Below, piece by piece: positions 13,601 to 28,600 of a stretch of DNA of 64,000 nucleotides; positions within the stretch are counted from its first letter, which is position 1, and every line of letters begins with the position of its first letter. Below the pieces are notes generated by a model, which saw nothing but the letters and a program-made list of their open reading frames with translations, ran no database searches and was not told where the DNA came from. Source of the DNA: Owenia fusiformis (lineage: Eukaryota > Annelida > Polychaeta > Sabellida > Oweniidae); contig CAIIXF020000007.1 in the NCBI GenBank assembly GCA_903813345.2, positions 3,167,730-3,231,729 of the forward strand, given 5' to 3'. The position numbers were made by a program, and so were the translations under genes.

Positions 13601-16600
13601 TTATAAAATTGGCACAACCTATGATATATGTACTGTGCTTACCAAACCCCTCTTCTACATTTTTTACATTTACAGCAATTTTATTTAGGATTTCACATTT
13701 TATCAATTAATACAAAACTTGGAATCAGCATCTACTAACTTCATGTAGGACTTCATTGAAGGTACATAAACACCAGTCATAAGAGATAGCTTAGAGGTGT
13801 GAATGTCATTTTAACTGAAATAATCGTTTAGAGTTAAAAACCTGTTAAAAGCTTATATTGGAACTTTCCATTGAGTCTTAAGACTTAAAATTATTGAAAC
13901 AAAAGAAACCTAGTGGAAAGGTCCTGTGGTTTTCAACTCTGAAACATAAGGAAAGGTTTAGAACAGGAATGATAGAAAATGTCTAACTCTACTCTCTTAA
14001 TTGTAACCGTGTCATCAGAATGTTAACATTGACATGAGAAATAACCTATTACCATGGTGTAAGGGTACAAGTTGGTGTAATGAGTGAAATATCAAGTTTA
14101 CCTTCCTAAAGTTAACACATACTGCTGAACCACTGCCAAACGTGATCTCGTTTTAAGTTTTCACATTCATAGGCCAGGTAACACGGGAGTCAATAGCATT
14201 GGTGTAAGGGTACAAGTTGTATAATCAACTGTGGGAAATCTGGTGTAATGAGTGAAATATCAAGTTTACCTTTCTAAAGTTAACACATACATGTACTGCT
14301 AAACCAGCCAAAAGTGATCTCATTTTTAAGTTTTCACATTCATAGGTCATAACACGGGAGTCGATAGCATTTAGGATAATGTCACAAATACAGGTTTTTC
14401 TGCATGTTTTCACCTGGCATTATGTACAATGTAAGTTTACATGCAATAACAGTTCCTGATATTTTGTCGTAATTCTCCTACTTATTACTGTATAAATGTA
14501 TATATTTCTAGCCACGGGTGGTCAAGTTGGGCACATTTACACTGGCCGAGGTAGAATGGGTGAACTTTAAAACTTAACAAACAGAGTTGTAGGCTGTTTG
14601 GGGGTTGATCAGGGATGGAGATTATCTGTTGCTTTTAAATGCTCCAAGATGAGATGCTTTGTAGAATTTTCAGAACTTCTAGGATTTGTACCTTTGAATG
14701 AGTTTGAAAGTAATGGCAAGTGCTTTTATTAAGATTATTTAAGAAATTCCTGGTAGTAATTAGAACATAAAAAAGAATATGTATGGGTTCTGTGATCGGC
14801 GTGGTATTCATTTTTCATCAATATAAAGCAGCAATTCATACATTTAGATGTTTTTATTTTCAATACAAGAATATTTTGATTATTGGTTGTTTCATTCCTG
14901 GTCCATTTTTCATTCATGGGCTATGTTCATTTAATCAGACTTCATCTGTGAAAAAAATTATGTGAAGCAAATAAGTTTCTTTTTTGACAAATTCAAAAAC
15001 CTATTTGATATGTCAGCCATTTTGGGCAGTTTCTAGTCATGTAACTTCAAAACCAATTGTAAAAGCAGTTCTTTGAGACTGATTTCTCACGATGTACTGT
15101 CTCAAGAGGGAGGTCAAATGGTCTTGTAGGCAATTAAACAATATCAATCTCCCTTCTCAACCAACACTCATGCAGCCTACTACTGTTCTTAGCATGGAAA
15201 TGTAGTACCAAAGCTCCAATATATCTTTGCATTGCCATGTGTTTTGTGTTTGACATTGCCATGTTGAAATTTTGAGAGCATGGGCTTAGATTGGAAATAT
15301 GAGCCCTTTTATGCAAGATTTTGCAAGATCTATTCTTTTGCATTTAAATGCAAGTTAAATTCTTTTAATTATCAATAATGCGTAATTATGAATCTGTGAT
15401 ATAGATTGTATATAAAAGCCTGTTACTTTCAGCTTGCTCCTTCCAAATGGCTTCTTAAATGAATAAAAATTAAAAAAAATCTTAATTTGCCTAATTTTAC
15501 TGTGGTTATATTAATACAAGGAAATGTTATAATGTTACGGAGTAAATTAAAAATGATAAACTTGCGGTAGTGTGTAAGTTCTTTAATATTAGGTAAAAAT
15601 GCTTTGTTGGCTTTAGTTAAGGTCACTTTGTAGAGCTCCCACTTTATGGAAATCTTACACAAATGGGAAAAGATTCAAACGCAGATCAAAGATTTTAAGA
15701 ATAAAATGCATAAAATTCATAAAACTCGGGTAAAGGTGTATATGTTGTTTGGTGAGACATTTTGTTATGTATTAACTTGAAGTCTTTGTGTATTGAATCT
15801 TTTCATTTAGTATGTTGTCCTACATCATGAAGGTGTTGGGTTGAACTGTTTTACTCACATGAGACTTCATTTATTGGATTCCCTTTCTTGTAATTTATTT
15901 TGAGTTTTACGACACTTGTTCTTTCTATCTGTAACAGTTAATTGATTAATTTCTTTTGATTTTACATTTGTTTTTTCAGTTTCTTTCCTTTGTGACATAA
16001 ATTGTAATATTGAATGAGGACACTAACCAAGAACATTGTCAGAATTATAAATAAAATACAGGAGTTTCATTTGAATGGGCAAAACGTTTTAAAATTGAAA
16101 CTTTTTGAGAGAAGAACTTCTTATGAAACCCCTGAAATATAAATGTTGTATCGGGTAAAAACTACTCCAAAATACACTCTGTTTACAAAAACAGAAATAC
16201 TGTGATTAAATCATAACATCTTTTTTCTATGTTTTTGTAGGGGTCACACTCAAGAGGAGCTAGTCATAGATAACATGGCCCACAATGTGAAGAAGGCCTC
16301 GAGTATGGATAAAATTGAATCACTGGCGAATGACTCAACAGACGGAATTGCAGATGCCCTGATTTTAAACACACAGAGGGCACCACCGGTGCGAACGCTT
16401 AGCGAGGGGGACGGCACGCATGTTTCATTCTCTGTGCATACAGAGCCTGACAAAATTCGTGTAGATATTGACAATAATATGGTTAAGTGCTTACATAACT
16501 AACACATAGGTGTCATCTCAAAAGTTTCAAAATTCTACATGTAACTCAGTTTGTTAACTGCCAAACCACCCATCTACTCTTGTTAATGAAACTAGACTTG

Positions 16601-19600
16601 AAAGTGAGTGAGTTAGCGAGTTGGAGAATGTTCTTCATGAAAAATGATGAATTCTAAAAATATCAGAACATGAGGCAGTTACAAATCTGTTTTCAAATAT
16701 AAAATTGGACAAAAATTCCATTCTGCACCTGCCCTAGTCTTTTTTGGAAATGATATTAATAGCATAGATTAATGTATCTGCCATTGAACACCCACTCACT
16801 TAAATGAATTAGCTTTTTAAAGTGAAAAATTTCTAGAAGCAATGTTTTCCAAAAATCATGCCAATGATTTCCCTACGATCTTAAATTTATTTTCTGGAAA
16901 AGAGATTGAGATATCCAAACAAACATTGATGTTATTGAGCATAAAAAGGCAGAAATATCCATATTCATTAATATTTCTATCCCCCTTGTTCCTGTTACAA
17001 AATTGCTCATGTAGAATATATTGCAAAACATGAGATGACACCTAAAGGCTAACTTTTATCTTGGTCACTGAGAAAGCTTTGCTAAATTAAATGATTGACT
17101 TAATCAAAGGTCCATGATCACAATGATTTTGCTTAAACTGCAATTGTCCATTTTTAGATTTATAAACCATTATATCTATTACATTACACTGGTTGTAGCC
17201 AATTGAAGCTAAAGTATCCAAGCTAAAGCTTTACATTCTGCTTTGTTACTATATGATATGTGTATACAATAGACTAAATGCCAGAAGAAATTATTTTGAA
17301 TTTTGTCATTAAATATTCAAAATTTAGTTGAGGTGATATAATATTTGAAATCTACATGTAAAATTGATCTATAAATGGGGTTTTAAATATTGCTCATCAA
17401 CTTTGAAATTTTAGTTTTCTAAGTTGGGTAGATTCCCATAGAGTCCATGTTTTTGAACCATGAAAAGTGAAATACCTTTTTGTATTAGACAGATAACATT
17501 TTCTTTTATTGGAGATATTTTCAGTTGTATGATTGTCAAATTTATTTAATAAACCTATTGAATAAATATTGAAGTTTAGAGGAACTTTTTCCTATACCTG
17601 CCATGTCATTTGACCGAAATTAGCCACCTGGTGGTTAAATTGGTAATTAACTACTGGTACCTTGGTAGTTGCATTACAAATTGTATTAGCTCAATATTCG
17701 ATTTAGAAAAACTTGATAATGCTGTTTTGCTTTTTAGGAGGATGAAAAGTCTAAGGTGAAAAAAATTAAAAGTGATGAATCAGATATTCTTAAACGTATA
17801 CCTAAAGGAGCGGAAGCTACTACTGTGTTAGTAGGTACTGTAGACTTTTTGGAAAAACCCACCATGGCATTTGTGCGACTTTCTCAGGGACGGCAGTTGC
17901 GGAATTTGACGGAGGTTCCACTTCCTGTTCGGTTTATTTTCCTCCTGTTGGGGCCACCTACAGCTAATATGGATTACCACGAGATTGGTCGGTCTATTTC
18001 AACACTCATGTCAAATGAGGTAAGAAAATGTAACTTAACTTTCTGCAAGTATTCGTTCTACTGTTGTAGCAATGGATATCCTATCATTTGGTAGTATGCT
18101 CCCGTTTCACTCTACAATAAGTGAGGTAAAAGTTACTCATGATTCAATTTTCTCATTTTCCAGTTGGTGCAAATCAAGAATAATGAACTCAAAAAATAAA
18201 GAATGCATTTAGTAATCCTCCACAGATTTATTTTTTTACTATTTACTCCTTTTACCATGGGCTTTCAAGAGCTCTTGAAAGCCTATGCTTTAACATATTT
18301 ATTACATTGACACTCCAGTTCAGCCTTCCTTATTTCCTAAGGAAAACATTTTGTAGATAATCGTTGAAAAAGTCTGCATATGTAACTTTTGATTCTGACA
18401 ATTTTTTCCAGGTTTTCCATGAAACAGCGTACAAAGCTGAAGAGCGATCTGAACTTTTAAGTGCCATAAACGAGTTTTTAGATGACTCTATGGTCCTGCC
18501 ACCTGGTGACTGGGACAAGAAAACACTCATGCCAATTATGGACATGGCAAAGAAAAATCTAAGAAGAAGGAAAAAAGCAAAGAAAGCTGAAGAAAAAGCA
18601 GGTAAAGTAAAAGCTTATATTAAGTTTCAAAAAGGTTTACAGACTTTAATCAAAACAAATTACGAGATTCAGAATCATAGATTGTGAAATGTTGATCTTA
18701 ATCATTTCAAATCTTGTGTCAAATTTGTATTTTTCTTTTGGTTTTATACACTGTAAATGTTCGTAAAGTAGTGTTGCTTGGTTTAACGATCAAATAAAAA
18801 CCTATCATGTAATCATGCACCTTTCATTTTCCAGGATTAGTGATAGATAAGGGTGGCATCCCAGTAGACCCTCTCAAGAGAACAGGGAAGTTGTTTGGAG
18901 GTCTAGTGAATGATATAAAGAGACGTTATCCTCATTATTTAAGTGACATTAAAGATGGACTGAACTTCCAATGTTTTGCATCTTTTATCTTCATTTACTT
19001 TGCGTGTTTGGCACCTGCAATTACCTTTGGTGGTTTGCTTGGTAAGTTAATACGTTTAATAATCATTTTAGTTTTCTCTTTAAATGATTTATATTCATCC
19101 TGGTCTTCTTTCTGAGTATATGGAATCATTTGTTAACAAAGGGCACTATTAAAAAAATAAAAACTATAATTTTTCAATTTTTTATTCATTGTAACATTAG
19201 AATCAGAATTGAAATTGTCTGGCCTTCATGTATTATGTAGCAGTTACACAGGTGCAGTCCATATGAAATTCTATGAAAAATAGTTATTTTCCAAGCTCAT
19301 CTATCACTTAAAGCATGCATCTTACATACTTAGTCACTGCTTTGTGTCATTTTCCATGCATGATTCATTCATAAACTTCAAATCTGCCTGACATGAAATG
19401 TTCTGAAATTTGATTTGCAACCTGATTTTCTACAACCTTATCTTTTTAAAGTGCCACTGAGAGAGGCAATGAATATATTACTAATAAGAATTCTATATTT
19501 TTTATTTAGGTACATTTGGTGGGTCATAGTCTTGACTCAAGACCCCCCCCCACTTTCTACTTAAACAAGTAAAGTAGATGAGGGTGGAGGGGGGGTTAAG

Positions 19601-22600
19601 GGTCTTGAAGCAAGACGAGTGTGCCAAACTGAAGGAGATTATATGGAGGGTGGAGTATTATGAATTAATTATTATGATCATTTTAAATGTCTCAAAGGAA
19701 CATTCAGAAAGTGCAGAGGGTAGTATGTGACCACAAACCCCCCCAAACCATATTCATGTACTAATCATTGCATTATAATCCCAGAAACTCCAGACTGTTC
19801 TACCTTTAGATATATACAAACTGGCTATTGCCAGACAGACCTGGAAAAGGTAAAAGCTTCATATTGGAGTATAAAGGACTTTTCTTCGAGGAAAAGTTTG
19901 AGCAGTTAGAGTTGCCCTTTTTTGGCAATACATGTATAATTGATATACTTAAACAAAAAGTTATTCATTTGTGATAAATTAAAGAAATACACATAGATCT
20001 TTGAGCACGCTTTGGACTAACTACTGAAGCATAGATAGATATTTGCAAAAGTAAAAACTCTCAAACACTGAATATTTTCACTCTTTTTACTAACATTTTT
20101 CTAGCTTTGCGAAGTACTCCACTTGAAAATGAAAATGTGCAAAATGTGCTGAAAAGAGGGAAAAGTTGGGGAAAATGAGAAAATCAATTCAAAATCAATT
20201 CAAAAATCATCTATAGGACGGCATATACAGGATATGGGAGACAATCCTTTATATATGTTTTTCATGGTTTTGAAAAATATAATTTTCACCCTGTGCAGGT
20301 AATACTCAGATACCAGTGGCCCAATATCTTTTGTATTTTATACATGTGAGTACAAGTTCTACTCAAAAGCCAGTTTTGGAAATGGCTGTTGATTTCAAAA
20401 TGGCCACCAATTTTAAGTATTTTAGTTCAAACATATAAAACTGTAATTTTAATGTATTAAATGCAAATGCTTTAACTGGAAAAGTAGCATAGCGATGTTG
20501 TTGAAATTTTATTTGGGAATGCTAAGAAGCATTTACGCTTTCTCATGACAGTTTATCTAGTAGGCGGCAATTTTAATAAATGGCAGCCATTTTTATGCGT
20601 CATTCTATGTGTTTACTATAACTTGAAAAGAAGTGGAGCAGTTTTGCTAATATTCAGATGTGAAATAGAAGCACATTACACTGCCTAGTGACAGTTTGCT
20701 AATTGGTGGCCATTTCCAAAAATTGCAGCCATTTTTATGGCTCTCCGATAGGATTTGCTACACCTCAGAGTTGCTGTTACCTAACATTAGTCTTTTGTTG
20801 AACGCCTTTCCCCTTTAAGGTGTCAAATCCAGGTTTCTTTATGCTTGTGGCTTCCCAATGCATTACAGGAGAAAAGATGGACAATCTGATGGGTGTCACT
20901 GAGACAATGCTGGCCAGTGCTCTGGGGGGTCTAGTCTTTGCTGCATTTTCTGGCCAACCTTTAGTAGTTATAGGAGCAACTGGTCCCACTATTGTTTTTG
21001 AGGTTGCCATATATAAAGTAAGCCATGTAACAGGTGGTATATACCGTATGCTTGCGCAACAAGGGGGCAGGGGCTTTGCATTGTATGTATGTGTGACTGC
21101 TATCAAACTTAACATTCTTAACCTCTTCAGCTCTACCTATAATTAGAAAATGAGCCATACCACACTGTTTATTCTCATATCTCTTTGTGTGTATGTTAAG
21201 TATGAATGAATGCTTTTGCGCTACTAACTAAATATATACCCATTACTTATAAATTATTAAAACTGTGGTATTTGTAACCACCCTCTCGATCACATGTTTG
21301 ATAATAATACCCCCCCCCCCACTACATCCTTATCTATATCCCTTTAACTGATTAAATCTTCTTTATATTAAGGCCTCTAAGATGTTAGAATGACGTGTTA
21401 TTTAATAAAAGCCATATGAGCTAGGGCACAGGAATAGGGGTCTTATCACAGATTATTTCAATATTTTTGATGTTTGATGTTTTGTATCTTAAAAAGGACA
21501 AAGAGACCTTTCAAATGAGCTGTGGCTTATGTCTTTAACAATATTTTCTTGCAGATATAGACCAAAAAGACGGATTTGAATTTAGCAAATTTTCCCTCTT
21601 ACTCTTGGGCACATTTTTGGCTCTGAAGCACACTTGTAATTTTTGTGATAAGACCAGTTTTCCTGTGTTGAGATTCATGTATTGTATAACATGCTGTATA
21701 TTATGTGTGATCAACAATTAATATTCTCACATTCTTGTTTCTTTTCAGGGTGATTGTATCGTGTAATAACATAATTATATTGTAGTAACTACGTCTGTAC
21801 AGATTGTTTGATATTTGTTGGAAGAATTGATTTTTGATCAGAACCAGGAGTAGAAATTTGCCTCTCAAATTCAGAACTTTCATATTCATGTTTTTATCAA
21901 TAATTTGCTGTACAGTAGAACTTATCTAATCTGAACACCAAACATGATTAGCATTTGTTCACATTTCAATATGTGAGTCAAAGGGTGATAGCAAAATTTG
22001 GACCAAGAAAAATTATTCATATTGAAAGGTGTTAAGATTAGAGAGTTGTTCAGATATATGGGTTCTACTGTTAATGAAAATACCTTTAAATGTAAATACT
22101 GAGCTGATCAAGAAACAGTCACAAACTTCTTGATATCATGGACTATCAGGCCTTTCAATATATAGTATGTACAATGTACATGGCATACTTTAAGATTATG
22201 GAAGTATTTGGTACAGCCATATAAATGATTATATATTATTGCATGTACATCTTAGAGGTGATGTTCTGAATTCTGCAAAGTTCCACTTCTGGTGAACCAT
22301 TCTATTCAATTCTATTCCAGCCTTTGAATTAATTAACCATTGCAGATGTTCATTGGAATTATATGTGCTTACTTATTTTTAACTTTTTAATTCATTTTGT
22401 TTGGTTTAATCATCTCTCACCTCATTTACATACTAGTAATCAAGAATGTGCATGGTTTTGGGGAAAAGATAAACCGTGCAGTCAGATCTTATATCATTAT
22501 CTGTTTTATAGGAAAAATGAAAACATGATTCAAAAATATATCTGAAATTACACTGAATTGTTATTTTGAGATATGACTGCATTTTTAAGCGAGCTTGAAA

Positions 22601-25600
22601 ACATCACTTTCCAATTCTGTATTAAATCCTCATTAGAATCATTTTTGAACAACTACTATGTTTTCCACTATGCATGCACATTTTGAATGCTTATGATATT
22701 TCCCTCATCATTCTTGACTGGTGGGTGGAGCAATTGTACTTTTAGTGGAGGAGCTGAAATTGTAATATGTCTGTAGATATAGAACAATCTATTTTATTCC
22801 ATAATAACATATTTTCCCTGGGAAATAAACTGGGAATAAAATCAGCCAAAACCAGCCAAAATCCTGTATCAGATCCCGTATTGGATCCCGTATCAGCCAA
22901 AATTCCATATCAGATCCCATATCAGAACTATCAGAAAATTTCATGAGACTTAATATTGTGTTATTATGGCATTGTATGATCCATATTAGTATTATAAATA
23001 ATTTCTATTTTAAAAGTTGAAAATGTCGCTTGACAAGTTTAAGAAAAACATTATGGAATAAATAGGTTATTGATGGTTATGATGGAATATGAACTTCTCC
23101 TCAAGGAAATATGATATTGACCAAGGAAAATATCATATTGACCGAGGGTGACAGCCCTTCAATTAAATAACCTCTATATAATCCATCCCTCCCATTAAAT
23201 AACCTCTATATATGTCATCCCTCCCATTAAATAACCTCTATATCTCCAGGCATCTTATTCTCCTCTTTCATTGAGTGTATCTTCACATTTCATTTATGTT
23301 GGCTCCTTTTAAATTTGACTACCTACAGTTTGAAGTGTGCCTTTAGTAACCATTATTTCGTTCTCTTTGGAATTCAGTTTGTTTTGGTTTCAAGCACTGC
23401 AGCTTCAATTTTGTTGTAACCAATTCAGCCTTGTTCAAACCATACTGAATCCTAAACATGTTATTCAGTATTCAGATTGGTTTGATACATATAAACATTT
23501 TTTCATTTTTCATTTAACCTAATGACAAAGTTTCTGTTCAGACGTGAAATGAAAAAGGAACCAAATCATATCGAAAAGTAATCAAAATAAAGGTTTTGAT
23601 AAAATGAAAACAGTTTAATATATACTGAATCAGGTGAACACATATTGAACTTGCAAGCAATTTTTCTGACTAGAGCCATGGTATCAAACACATACACTTT
23701 GGACGTATCCAATGTATACTCATGCAAAATTATATTTCATGAGAATGTACACGTCTCTTTGGATTCAATCCATTCTAGGTGAAATCACCAATAACTGGAT
23801 GGGTGCAGGAGAGATGCTGATTGGCTCAGCAGGCTGTGGAATTATTTTTTCATTGTTGAGTGGCCAACCACTGGTCATTCTGGGATCAACAGGGCCAATT
23901 CTGGTATTTGAAGAGGGCTTATACAGTGTAAGATTTTACTGTATTATACCTCTACTATATGTAGATTCAGCGTAGATGTCTATTATAATTTTATTTTATT
24001 TATTAGACTCAAGATTGAAAATCTATTTTTGTCTTTTTCTTTAGTATTTTTGTTTTCTTAAATAACTTGAAGCATCTTTTTCACAAAAACAGCTTTTTCC
24101 TGGATTCTTTATCTACAATCCTTTGGCCCTCTGTGTTATGCTAAAGGTGAAAGGGAGAATTTTCAATGTTTTATGCAGATGTTACAATCAGAACAATATT
24201 ATACCATACATAAGTCTCAGTTGTCTCTAGATTTTGAAGGTTAAAGGCCAAATCTAGGTCATATTTCATCTGGAGTTTTTAATTGAAATTTATCCTATCT
24301 GAGACTAGTTATCTTTGTGTTTCTCTACATAAATTTACATATGCTGGCTTTAAAGTGTGTCTTTTTATCCCACCGAACAAAGTATGAATAAACATGGCCT
24401 GAGTATGGGTGCTTCAGTTAATAATGGCCATCTTTTTTCATTGAAAATATGTAATCATCAGTTAACAGATTTCATTTTAGAATTTATGTGCTAATGCCTT
24501 ACACATATTAGTGTAGAACTTTGCTCAAGAATGAATTTAGGTCGATGCATTTTAGACAAAGAACCTGCAAAGACATTTCTAACATTATGTCATGTCACAT
24601 CATTGAATATGTAGATTTTGCCAAAAAGTGACAATTATATACTGCCTGGTTATTTTTATTTGAAATGTTTAAAACAACAAGTAAATTGTTAAAATATGTT
24701 TTGTTCGGTGGGATTTGCTACTACATGCTGTTTTTCAAGTTTCTCCACCAGAAATTCCAAGTATAGTCATTTTTCACAATAAAGATTAAATGAATCAGTA
24801 ATCAACAATTTTAAGCAATCCAATTTTTGACTATTGCACATGTGCATGTTGACCATCACATGTCATCAAAAAAATGTTTCTTTAATGAACAAAAAGGACT
24901 ATGGACATAATATGTCATCAAAAAACTGTTTCTTTAATGAACAAAAATGACTATGGACATAATATTAACAAAACGAAAATAACATTTAATGGTAGCATCA
25001 TTTGCTTTCTTTATTCTTGCATGTATGTGTACTCTATTGTACTTGTTGCATAGTGACAATACAATGTTTATGTCTATTTTTGCAAATCCATTGCATGCTT
25101 TTCAGAATTTCAGGGTTAACCATGGACCTTCTTAATGGCATGATCATTCCCTGAGCTAACAATAATAGCTTTACAACCAAACCATTTTGAGACTTAAGCC
25201 CCATTAACTTTCCCTACTATACTAATTTTGTGGCGTGAATTCATATTCTTAACATTATATAGGATTTCATGGTCCAAGTCAACAGGTGAATACAGTGCTC
25301 ACACTAACAACTCCATAACGACATGATGCACACAGAGGAAAATACTTTTCACCACTTTCCAACATAGACTTAACTGTAAAATCAAACCATTTTTACCTGC
25401 ATGGCTTCCTTGTTACCTGATACCAATAACATTGCTCCAAATGCTTCGCTGTGTGAGTGCTCGCATGCATGTACTAAATGCCATTGTATGTGCTGAAAAA
25501 TGTATGGGTACACAAACAGAAGAATTTATAAGTTAAGAATTCCTGAGTCTTTGTTCTCTATCATAATTTCCATGGTTACAACAGTTGATTTAGGAATTTC

Positions 25601-28600
25601 TATTGCTTAAAGAATGTTCTGGTAATGTACCCCAGGGTCTGCTAGGGGTATGATTGTGATGACCTTTGCCCCCTTGTTGCATTCAAGTGTTTAATATGTT
25701 AAACATCTAAAATGACTACACCATTGGATGGAAGTCAAAATCAAGAAGCTGTGATATATTGTTATTGCCACCTGTGTTGGTGTTCATTGTCTGCATTTGG
25801 CCTTTGTAACAAATTGTGACATTTGTCATGCTGAATAGTTAATCCCTATTTAAACATGTTTTCGATTTCCATCCAATGGTTTGGTCAACTCTAGGTTTGG
25901 TATCTGCATGCATATATACTAATGCTACTCAAATTGATGCTGTATGTTAAAGGTATTAGAAAAAAATGTAATTTAACATTGTAGAAAGCAAACATAGAAA
26001 TGTATTAGACAACAACATTATAACTTGCTCATAAAAGATTTTCGTAACACTACAAAAAAAGGTTGTGGCATCATTTTCTATTATTGTGTTCCTTCTCTAC
26101 ATTGATATCTCAAGTCATCGCTATATTGACATTGCTTTACTACCAAATTTCTCTTACAGTTTTGCAAAAGTATCCACATAGAGTTTATGCCTATGAGGGT
26201 GTGGATTGGGGCCTGGGTGGCACTTATGTCTATCATAGTTGTGGCCCTTGAGGGGAGCTTTGTCATCCGCTACGTCACTAGATTCACAGAGGAGATCTTT
26301 GCCCTTCTCATCTCATTCATATTTATATATGAAGTCTTCAAAAAACTTGCAACTGTAAGTATTAACAATCTTTGCATTCCTACAACATAAAACTTGACAA
26401 TCAAGACATAGAATTAAGTTAAACAGTGTCAGCTGTAATTGCCTCATACATGTACATTATGGAAAATCTTGAATCATGGATTTAAAAAATTTATTTTGAA
26501 TAGATTTGAGGTATTTCAGTGAAAATAATCATTCAATTAAAAAGTAAGGAAACAGAAAATTTAATGTGATGTTGTAGCAAAAACAAATTGCAACAAAACT
26601 TTTAATTTGACTTAATGTGCCTTTCACTTAAAACAACTCTATATGGTTGTATTTAGATATTCATCAAACACCCCTTAGCAGCGCACTACCCACCACCGCC
26701 AATCTTCCCAGAGTTAAACTCTACATTGGCAAATAACCTCACGATGGATAACTACACATTAGATGGCAATGCCTCTTTCCCTAACCCCCGTGAGGAATAT
26801 GACTATACCACGGGCCAGCCCAATACAGCATTGCTATCTGTCATATTGACATTTGGGACATTTTTTATCGCCTATTTTCTAAAGCAGTTCAGGAACAGCA
26901 AGTTTTTAGGGCGAAATGTGAGTAATTGATACATTGATTTCAATTTCAACTTGAATGATAAAGTAATAAAAAGGGATTTACAAAGTCATAAGTATGCAAT
27001 AGGCTTCAGGGATATAAAGTTTTTTAAGATGTATGTTATTTGTGTTTCTGTATATATATTTCTTTTATTGACTCAATGATCATGTCATATAAATGACATA
27101 TCAGTCACGTAACAGTGAACAAAATTTTAAACTACAACTACAAATCAGTTTCACATGTTACAATACAAGTATAAACAATAACAAAATATCAGTGTGGTGT
27201 ACCCACAATAAATATGTTATCCATGTTTTTGTTTCAGGCCAGAAGAGCAGTTGGAGATTTCGGAATCCCTATTGCAATTATCATAATGGTGCTAGTAGAC
27301 TATTCTATACAAGACACATATACTCAGGTATTTTTTAAGAGTTCATATCGTTTCATATATTATTTTAAAAATTCCAAAAATCTACATGGTTTTCTATCTC
27401 TCAAATTAAATATACATGAAATGGAGCCAAAAATAATTTCTCTTTCTTGAAATTTTAGAAGCTAAACGTTCCTGATGGTTTGAGTCCTACAGACCCCAAG
27501 AAAAGGGGGTGGTTTATAAATCCCATGGGGATCAACCAACCATTCCAAGTGTGGCAAATATTTGCTGCCATCATACCTGCACTGCTTATTTTTATACTGA
27601 TGTTCATGGAGATTCAAATTACCTCGTAAGTTAAAATAATATATTATAGTTTTTTATGGTGCTATCTTTGCTGTTTTTATCTTAGGTTCTCATGATACTT
27701 TCAGAAAGAGTTTGCGTGATCTCTAGAAAGACCATGACATTAAATGTAGAAGTTTTGAGTCATTGTTCATATTCTCTATTTTGAGAAAATGAGAAAAAAG
27801 TCTGTTAGCTTCACCTGAACATTGTTTTATTTTGTGAAATTAGTATTTTTGTATAAAAATAATCTAGCAAAATTGATTGATAAAAGCTAAATTTGTATAC
27901 ATAGTCAATGTCATCATAATCCTTTTCTTTACATTTGTTGATATATTTCAAACATCAAAAAAATTATCACTTTTTTACATTAAATAAAAAAGGTATTCAA
28001 AAATTAGTTCACCCTGTATTGAAGAGCAAATACCCATTTGAATTATTTTATTTCATTCTTACAGAGTCATAGTCAACAAGAAAGAGCGTAAACTAAGGAA
28101 GGGCTCGGGGTACCACTTAGATCTACTGCTTATAGGGTTCTTCTCCTTGGGCCTTGGTCTGTTTGGTATGCCCCTAGTGTGTTCTGCTGCTGTCCGTACA
28201 GTAGCCCACGTCTCAAGCCTCACCATTATGAGCAAAACACATGCCCCTGGTGAGCAGGCTAAAATAGTTGAGGTTAAGGAACAACGGGTCACAAATGTTG
28301 CTGTACATCTTATGATAGGTATGGATTTGTTTTCGATTAAGGGAATCTGAAATAGATTGTAATAGCCAAATCTCCTGTTATAATCTTTGCTATAATCTAG
28401 GTTTTAATTATTCAAAATACTTGGTCACAGACTATGCTGAACAGTTATGATGCCTAATGGCCTCAATTCTTACAAATTAACGTAGAACTTGTTCAATTGA
28501 AATACCCTTTGTACCCAGAAAGTCTTCAACTTGGGAGTTCTTCCACTATCAGAGGTCCATTTTATAATAACTTGACGGATAACGGGACTTTGAACTATTC

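Noticed and set aside
24093-24146. 54-nt phase-0 segment with AG and GT borders after alternative exon B
   Set aside because: It would insert [10 protein letters not shown] and on between TM3 and FCKSIH, where AE proteins have no insertion; the pyrimidine tract is weak, so it is likely chance.
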